Notes under the pieces: model-generated
The model's database searches: none
Told to the model about the DNA's origin: nothing
What the model saw: only the letters and a program-made list of their open reading frames with translations
Position numbers and translations under genes: made by a program
In this document: in pieces, positions 1 to 3,871 of the stretch
Layout: each line of letters opens with the position of its first letter
Numbering within the stretch: the first letter of the stretch is position 1
Origin: DATBFX01 sp036558305
GTDB taxonomy: Bacteria > Chloroflexota > Chloroflexia > Thermomicrobiales > UBA6265
Reading direction: 5' to 3'
Length of the DNA: 6,789 bases
NCBI GenBank assembly: GCA_036558305.1
Contig: DATBFX010000455.1
Coordinates: 1-6,789, forward strand

Positions 1-1
1 G

Positions 2-1339
2 CAACTCGGTTCCGACGTCGCGCTCGGTGGGGCGGCGATCACCGCGGCGGTCCGGCGCCTCGCGCTGGGACAACCGTTGCCGTCGGGTCGCCGCTACCTG
101 GATATGGAGCAGGCATTGACGGCAGACGCGATCGCGCTTTCGACCAACGGTCACGTTGAGGCAGTAACGGCCGCGCCGGACCCGATCGACGCACGGATCC
201 CGGAACACGTGCGGTTCGCCGTCGCCCACGGCGTACTGGCGCCGTCGGGCGGCAATTGCCAACCGTGGCGGTTCACCTGGGATGGCGAACGCCTTTGGGT
301 TTGCCACGACCGTGCGAGATCGGCGAACCTGCTCGACGTCGGGCACCGCGCCTCGCTGCTTGCCCTCGGTGCCGCCATCGCGAACGTGCGGATCGCGGCC
401 GCCCACTGCGGATTGGCAACCGCCATCGCGCCCTTCCCCTGCCCCGGCGATCCGACGGTCGTCGCCGCGCTGGCTTTTGCGCTCGATCGAGCGGCGTCTT
501 CGTTGCCCGAGGCGCGGTTGCTGCCGGCGGTGGCGGCGCGGATGACGAACCGGCGGGTCGCGCCGCGGGTGCCGCTGGCGAGGGCGACGCTCGATGCGCT
601 CGCCGGCAGTGTCCGTGGCTGCGGGGCGCACCTCGATCTGGTGACCGACGAACCATCGCTCGCCGAGGCGGGGCGGATCGCGGGGGCGGCCGATCGGGTT
701 CGCTTCTTCCATCCCGACCTGCACGCCGAACTCGTCGCCGAACTGCGGTGGTCGCCGGCGAACGCCGCGGCGACCGGCGACGGGATCGATCTGGCGACAC
801 TGGAGCTGTCGGCGGCGGCGACGGCGGCGATGCGCCTGGTGGCCCGGTCCGACGTCGCGGCCTTCCTACGGAGCCTGCAGGACAGCGGTCATGCCCTGGA
901 GACCCTGGCCGTGAAGGCGATGAATGCCTCGTCCGCCGTGGTCCTGATCACCGCCGACGGCGATCGGCCCGCCGATCTGCTCCGCGCCGGTGAGGCGGTG
1001 GAGCGGTTCTGGCTCGCCGCCACCGAACTCGGGGTGGCGGTGCAGCCGTGGACCACCGCGACCTACCTGGTCGAGCTGGTTCGGACGAGCCGGGCAACCA
1101 TCTTCACGCCGGCGGAGTGCGAGGCGGTGCGCGACCTCGGAGCGCGACTGGACCGCCTCTTCCCCTGCGCGGTCGGACGGCCACGGCTGATGCTGGCGCG
1201 GCTGTTCGTCGCGGACCCGCCGTCTGCCCGCGCACTGCGCCTCCCACTCGAACGGGTGCTGCGGTATGGACACCCGACCGCGAACGACGTTGCGTTCGCC
1301 ATCGCAGGAATGGAGACATACCAATGGCCGACGTCTTGA
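2..1339 (+). CDS. Nitroreductase-domain protein, C-terminal part of a probable ThiF/E1-like-nitroreductase fusion (5' partial)
   Basis: The reading frame is open from the left edge, so the true start lies outside the window; 445 residues are visible. Visible residues 1-35 (from QLGSDVALGG to a 'LPSGRRYLD' segment) resemble the end of a ThiF/MoeB-type adenylating domain. After a linker, the nitroreductase fold begins near residue 60. It shows the FMN-contacting motif APSGGNCQPWR at 80-90. The second half has ASSAVVLI at 309-316 and a 'GEAVERFWLAATELG' helix at 330-344, followed by VAVQP ending at P349, as in other nitroreductases. Proteins joining an E1-like domain to a nitroreductase are known, for example mycobacterial Rv1355c, sometimes labelled MoeY; their reaction is not established. 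I infer a cytoplasmic flavoenzyme that activates a carboxylate with ATP and carries out a redox step. The stop lies 16 bases inside the next gene, so the two are probably translated together. The nitroreductase call is firm; the E1 fusion is likely but rests on a short tail. Confidence 0.82.
   Translation, partial: QLGSDVALGGAAITAAVRRLALGQPLPSGRRYLDMEQALTADAIALSTNGHVEAVTAAPDPIDARIPEHVRFAVAHGVLAPSGGNCQPWRFTWDGERLWVCHDRARSANLLDVGHRASLLALGAAIANVRIAAAHCGLATAIAPFPCPGDPTVVAALAFALDRAASSLPEARLLPAVAARMTNRRVAPRVPLARATLDALAGSVRGCGAHLDLVTDEPSLAEAGRIAGAADRVRFFHPDLHAELVAELRWSPANAAATGDGIDLATLELSAAATAAMRLVARSDVAAFLRSLQDSGHALETLAVKAMNASSAVVLITADGDRPADLLRAGEAVERFWLAATELGVAVQPWTTATYLVELVRTSRATIFTPAECEAVRDLGARLDRLFPCAVGRPRLMLARLFVADPPSARALRLPLERVLRYGHPTANDVAFAIAGMETYQWPTS
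1312..1315 (+). promoter_or_regulatory. Ribosome-binding site of the acyltransferase gene, inside the preceding gene
   Basis: GGAG lies 8 bases before the ATG at 1324 and within the coding sequence of the nitroreductase gene. It fixes the start of the downstream gene, although that frame is open further upstream. Its position allows ribosomes finishing the upstream gene to restart here. Confidence 0.6.
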
Positions 1340-1980
1340 TCCGCGTCGCCGAGAGCGCCGAGGACATCGACCGGCTCTTCCGGGCGCGGCACCGCGTCTT
1401 CGCCGAGGTCGACGGCTACGTGCCGTGCCGCGCGGACGGCCGCCTGTGCGACCGCTTCGACGCCTACCCGACCAATCGCAACCTGATCGCCGAGCACGAC
1501 GGGCGCATCGTCGGCGGATTGCGCTTCACCGAACAGTCGCCGGCCGGCACCCCGCCCGACGAGTTTTTCGACTTCGGGTCGTTCCTCGACGCGAAGACGA
1601 CCCGGTTCGGCAGCGCCAGCAAACTCTTCCTCGAACACGCCTACCGCGGCTCCAAGGTCGCGTTCACGCTCTACGGTGTGGGCTATGCCTGGGGTCTGGG
1701 ACGCGGCTGGACGCACGTGATCGGCACCGCCAACCCCGAAACGGTGCCGGCATTGCTGCGGTCGGGATATCGTCCCCTGACCGCCGAGCAGTTCCATGCC
1801 CAGCAGGGGCTGCCGTTCGTCCCGGTCCTGCTCGACGTTGCCGAGCTCGACCCTCGGCTGCGCCGCTTCGCGTCGTCTTATCGGGGAGGACCCGTCTGGT
1901 GTCGCCTCGACCACCGGCCCGAGGACGAGGCAACGGTGGCAAGGCGACCGGCAGCGGTCCCGTTCGGGGCGCACCGATGA
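1324..1980 (+). CDS. GNAT-fold acyltransferase resembling LuxI/FeeM-type N-acyl synthases
   Basis: This 218-residue protein has the layout of the acyl-homoserine-lactone synthase/FeeM branch of the GNAT fold. Near the N-terminus is 'RARHRVFAEVDGY' (21-32). It is followed by D43-R-F-D46, then NLIAEHDGRIVGGLRF (53-68), with R67 at the end of a strand. This order resembles the Arg, acidic E/D-x-D and Arg residues conserved in LuxI proteins. A later helix and strand (about 98-134) lead to a loop with ANPETVPALLRSGYRPL (136-152), typical of the GNAT C-terminal half. Family knowledge suggests transfer of an acyl group from an acyl carrier or acyl-CoA to an amine, often an amino acid. The substrate here is unknown. 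The start is the ATG preceded by GGAG; upstream codons in this frame belong to the nitroreductase gene. It overlaps that gene by 16 bases and the next by ATGA. A plain N-acetyltransferase of another GNAT subfamily is the main alternative. No signal peptide or membrane segment is seen. Confidence 0.72.
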   Translation: MADVLIRVAESAEDIDRLFRARHRVFAEVDGYVPCRADGRLCDRFDAYPTNRNLIAEHDGRIVGGLRFTEQSPAGTPPDEFFDFGSFLDAKTTRFGSASKLFLEHAYRGSKVAFTLYGVGYAWGLGRGWTHVIGTANPETVPALLRSGYRPLTAEQFHAQQGLPFVPVLLDVAELDPRLRRFASSYRGGPVWCRLDHRPEDEATVARRPAAVPFGAHR

Positions 1981-2288
1981 GACGGAGCCCCGTGCTGGTG
2001 TCCCGGACCCGGCGTCAGTGGCGGGCGGCGGCGCGCGTCCTGCGGACGCATCGGCCCGAACTCGCCGCCAAAATCACCCTGGCTCGCCTCGGCGACGTGA
2101 CCGCGGAGATGGACGATGCGTTGACGATCGCCTTCACCGAGGCGGAGTACGAGCGACTCGTCTCCGAGGCGGCAAAACGGCAGGGTCAGGTGCTGGCGAT
2201 GGGTGAGATCGCGGCGACGATCGCCGACGTCGAGGCATATCTCGCGTTGTCCTCGACGCGCGCGCAGACGCGGCGCGAGGGGTCGTGA
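1977..2288 (+). CDS. Small basic/acidic helical protein of unknown function
   Basis: I do not recognise this 103-residue protein. The start ATG overlaps the preceding stop as ATGA, which is strong evidence for coupled translation and for a real gene despite its size. The N-terminal 27 residues hold nine arginines and look like a basic amphipathic helix. Residues 28-90 are mixed helical with many acidic positions (for example DVTAEMDDALT at 40-50 and FTEAEYERLVSEAA at 53-66). The C-terminus is polar (ALSSTRAQTRREGS). It has no cysteine, no signal peptide, no membrane segment and no terminal GlyGly. A GTG at 1992 preceded by GGAG at 1984-1987 is a possible alternative start, removing five residues. 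By position it may be an accessory or binding partner of the acyltransferase or of the E1-nitroreductase; this is inference only. Confidence 0.68.
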   Translation: MRRSPVLVSRTRRQWRAAARVLRTHRPELAAKITLARLGDVTAEMDDALTIAFTEAEYERLVSEAAKRQGQVLAMGEIAATIADVEAYLALSSTRAQTRREGS

Positions 2289-2417
2289 TCGGACCGGCAC
2301 GTCGGAGAGGGTTGTCCTTGACGCCGTCGGGTGGCTTTGCGACGATCGGGGTACGCGGATGGACTTGGCGTCAGCGGACAGGTCCTCGCCGGTAGCCTCG
2401 GTTGCCGGCCGGACGAC

Positions 2418-2421
2418 GGAG
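2418..2421 (+). promoter_or_regulatory. Ribosome-binding site of the GH4 gene
   Basis: GGAG sits 6 bases before the ATG at 2428. It favours that start over an in-frame ATG at 2359, which has only a weaker GGGG 7 bases upstream and would add 23 residues with no family counterpart ahead of the Rossmann strand. Confidence 0.55.
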
Positions 2422-2427
2422 AGCACG

Positions 2428-3762
2428 ATGCCGGCGGAGAAGATCGCGATCATCGGCGGCGGCAGCGCCTACGTGCCGGGGGTCCTCTCGGCGTTGACGG
2501 CGACCGGCGAAGCGCTGGCCGGCAGCGAGATCGCCCTGATGGACATCGATCCGGTGCGCCTGCCGATGATGACGGCGATCGGCCGGCGGATGGTGGCCGA
2601 AGCGGAAGCGGCGCTCACGGTCACGAGCAGCACCCGGTTGGACGAGGCGCTGCACGACGCGACGTTTGTTCTGACCAATTTCCGGCCGGGCGGTCTGGAG
2701 GGTTTGCGTCTCGACGAGACCATTCCCGATCGGGCCGGTGTGCTCGGGCAAGAGACGACCGGTCCCGGCGGCACCGCCTTCGCCCTGCGCTCCGTGCCCC
2801 AGGTGCTCGCTCTCTGCCGGCAGATGGAAACGATCTGCCCGGATGCCTGGTTGATCAACTACACCAACCCCACCAACTTCGTCACCGATGCGATTCGACG
2901 CCGCAGCCGGATTCGCTTCGTTTCGCTCTGCGACGGCGGGGGCAATTTGCATCGCTACACCATGCCGGAGCTGCTCGGACTCGACCGCGACGAGGTCCGC
3001 GTGCGCGCGGTGGGGATCAACCACCACACCTGGATCGTCGAATTGCGGATCGGCGGGGAGGATGGGTATCCGCGGCTCCGGGAAGTCGCCCGGCGTTTCG
3101 CGGAGGTTCCGGCGGGGGCGGACCGGCGGACGCGGTTCCGGGCGTTCGGCGCCTGGATGCTCGATCGCTACGGTGTCTGGCCCGGCAACGAGAGTTACCT
3201 CTATCCGTACTTCCACTACCAGGAGGCGCTGGCCGATTTCCACGCCGGCCACTCGCTGCACCAACTCTTCATGCACGACCTGCCGGAGCATTGGCGGCGG
3301 TTCGAAGCGATGGCCGACGGCAGCGCGCCGATCCACCTCGATCCGTCCAAGCACCACACCGACGTCGGGCACGGCGACATCGCGGTTCAGGTCATGGTGG
3401 CGACCGCCACCAACACGACCCAGGAATTCCACGTCAACGCCCCGAACGACGGGGCGATCACGAACCTGCCGCACGGGGCGATCGTCGAGTGCCCGGCCCT
3501 GGTCGATGCGAGCGGGGTACGCCTGCTCTGCATGGGGGAGTTGCCCAAGGGCTTCGTGGGACTGACGCACGCGCTGCTGGCGTGGCAGGAGCTATCGGTG
3601 GACGCGGCGTTGACCGGAGATCGCAACCTCGTTGTCCAGGCGATCCTGGCCCATCCATGGATCGACTCGGTCGCGGTGGCCGAGCGCCTCTGCGACGAGT
3701 TGCTCGCCGCCCATGCGGCGTACCTGCCGCAGTTCGCGGCATCGTCGGCCGTTGGCGTGTGA
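2428..3762 (+). CDS. Glycoside hydrolase family 4 enzyme (NAD+- and metal-dependent glycosidase)
   Basis: This 444-residue protein has the usual length of family GH4. A Rossmann NAD+ site opens it: KIAIIGGGSAYVPG (5-18), with D39 after the second strand positioned to bind the adenosine ribose. Further family landmarks are GQETTGPGG (107-115), NYTNPTN (144-150), the metal-site Cys168 within SLCDGGGN, GINHHTW (196-202) with His199 as the second expected metal ligand, and a late 'NLPHGAIVECPALVD' segment (346-360). GH4 enzymes cleave alpha- or beta-glycosides through oxidation at C3, elimination and reduction, using bound NAD+ and usually Mn2+. Cys168 is followed by Asp-Gly, which does not match the His-containing motif I associate with alpha-galactosidases, so I give no substrate. 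The segment FGAWMLDRYGVWPGNESYLY (240-259) supplies several tyrosines near where the catalytic base is expected. No phospho-sugar transporter or ABC sugar genes are nearby. The enzyme is cytoplasmic (no signal peptide). Family assignment is firm; substrate is open. Confidence 0.93.
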   Translation: MPAEKIAIIGGGSAYVPGVLSALTATGEALAGSEIALMDIDPVRLPMMTAIGRRMVAEAEAALTVTSSTRLDEALHDATFVLTNFRPGGLEGLRLDETIPDRAGVLGQETTGPGGTAFALRSVPQVLALCRQMETICPDAWLINYTNPTNFVTDAIRRRSRIRFVSLCDGGGNLHRYTMPELLGLDRDEVRVRAVGINHHTWIVELRIGGEDGYPRLREVARRFAEVPAGADRRTRFRAFGAWMLDRYGVWPGNESYLYPYFHYQEALADFHAGHSLHQLFMHDLPEHWRRFEAMADGSAPIHLDPSKHHTDVGHGDIAVQVMVATATNTTQEFHVNAPNDGAITNLPHGAIVECPALVDASGVRLLCMGELPKGFVGLTHALLAWQELSVDAALTGDRNLVVQAILAHPWIDSVAVAERLCDELLAAHAAYLPQFAASSAVGV

Positions 3763-3765
3763 CGA

Positions 3766-3785
3766 GGCAGGCCGCCGTGCCTGCC
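3766..3785 (+). terminator. GC-rich hairpin just after the GH4 stop, possible terminator
   Basis: GGCAGGC (3766-3772) pairs perfectly with GCCTGCC (3779-3785) around the six-base loop CGCCGT, three bases after the GH4 stop codon. No run of T follows, so this is not a classical intrinsic terminator. It could still slow or end transcription, or protect the 3' end of the mRNA. Confidence 0.42.
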
Positions 3786-3831
3786 CCGCGCCGATCCGAA
3801 CCGGTCCAAGCACTCTGCAAGCTGGGAGCGG

Positions 3832-3837
3832 TACAAT
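3832..3837 (+). promoter_or_regulatory. Candidate -10 box (TACAAT) for the AAA-LuxR regulator
   Basis: TACAAT matches the sigma-70 -10 consensus at five of six positions and stands out in this GC-rich spacer. It lies 35 bases before the regulator start, leaving room for a short leader that contains the ribosome-binding site. No convincing -35 hexamer lies 16-18 bases upstream (the sequence there is AGCACT or close to it), so an activator may be needed, or the match may be chance. Confidence 0.42.
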
Positions 3838-3862
3838 CCGCCGGTCAGCGAACGATCGCAGC

Positions 3863-3866
3863 GAGG
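3863..3866 (+). promoter_or_regulatory. Ribosome-binding site of the AAA-LuxR regulator
   Basis: GAGG lies 5 bases before the ATG at 3872. The frame is open further upstream without a stop, but there is no good ATG or GTG start there. This site, together with the conserved LLVGR segment at residue 25, supports 3872. Confidence 0.5.
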
Positions 3867-3871
3867 CCCCG

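Noticed and set aside
1977..2288. Small protein as a ribosomally made precursor peptide or a ubiquitin-like substrate of the E1 domain
   Set aside because: It has no cysteine, no leader/core layout, no Ser/Thr-rich core beyond a few residues and no C-terminal GlyGly; no YcaO gene is present in the window.
2318..2346. Possible promoter before GH4: TTGACG, 17-base spacing, GACGAT
   Set aside because: The -35 is good but the -10 matches only three of six positions. In this composition it is not distinguishable from chance, though the spacer is long enough to hold a promoter.
2359..2361. Upstream in-frame ATG as the GH4 start
   Set aside because: It adds 23 polar residues ahead of the Rossmann strand, which in GH4 normally starts within a few residues of the N-terminus; the ATG at 2428 has the better ribosome-binding site.
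2389..2412. Short inverted GCCGG/CCGGC pair in the GH4 leader
   Set aside because: Five pairs with a 12-base loop are expected by chance at this GC content.
2371..3570. Open frame of 399 codons on the - strand opposite GH4
   Set aside because: Same GC-driven shadow effect; no domain, and GH4 motifs on the + strand are unambiguous.
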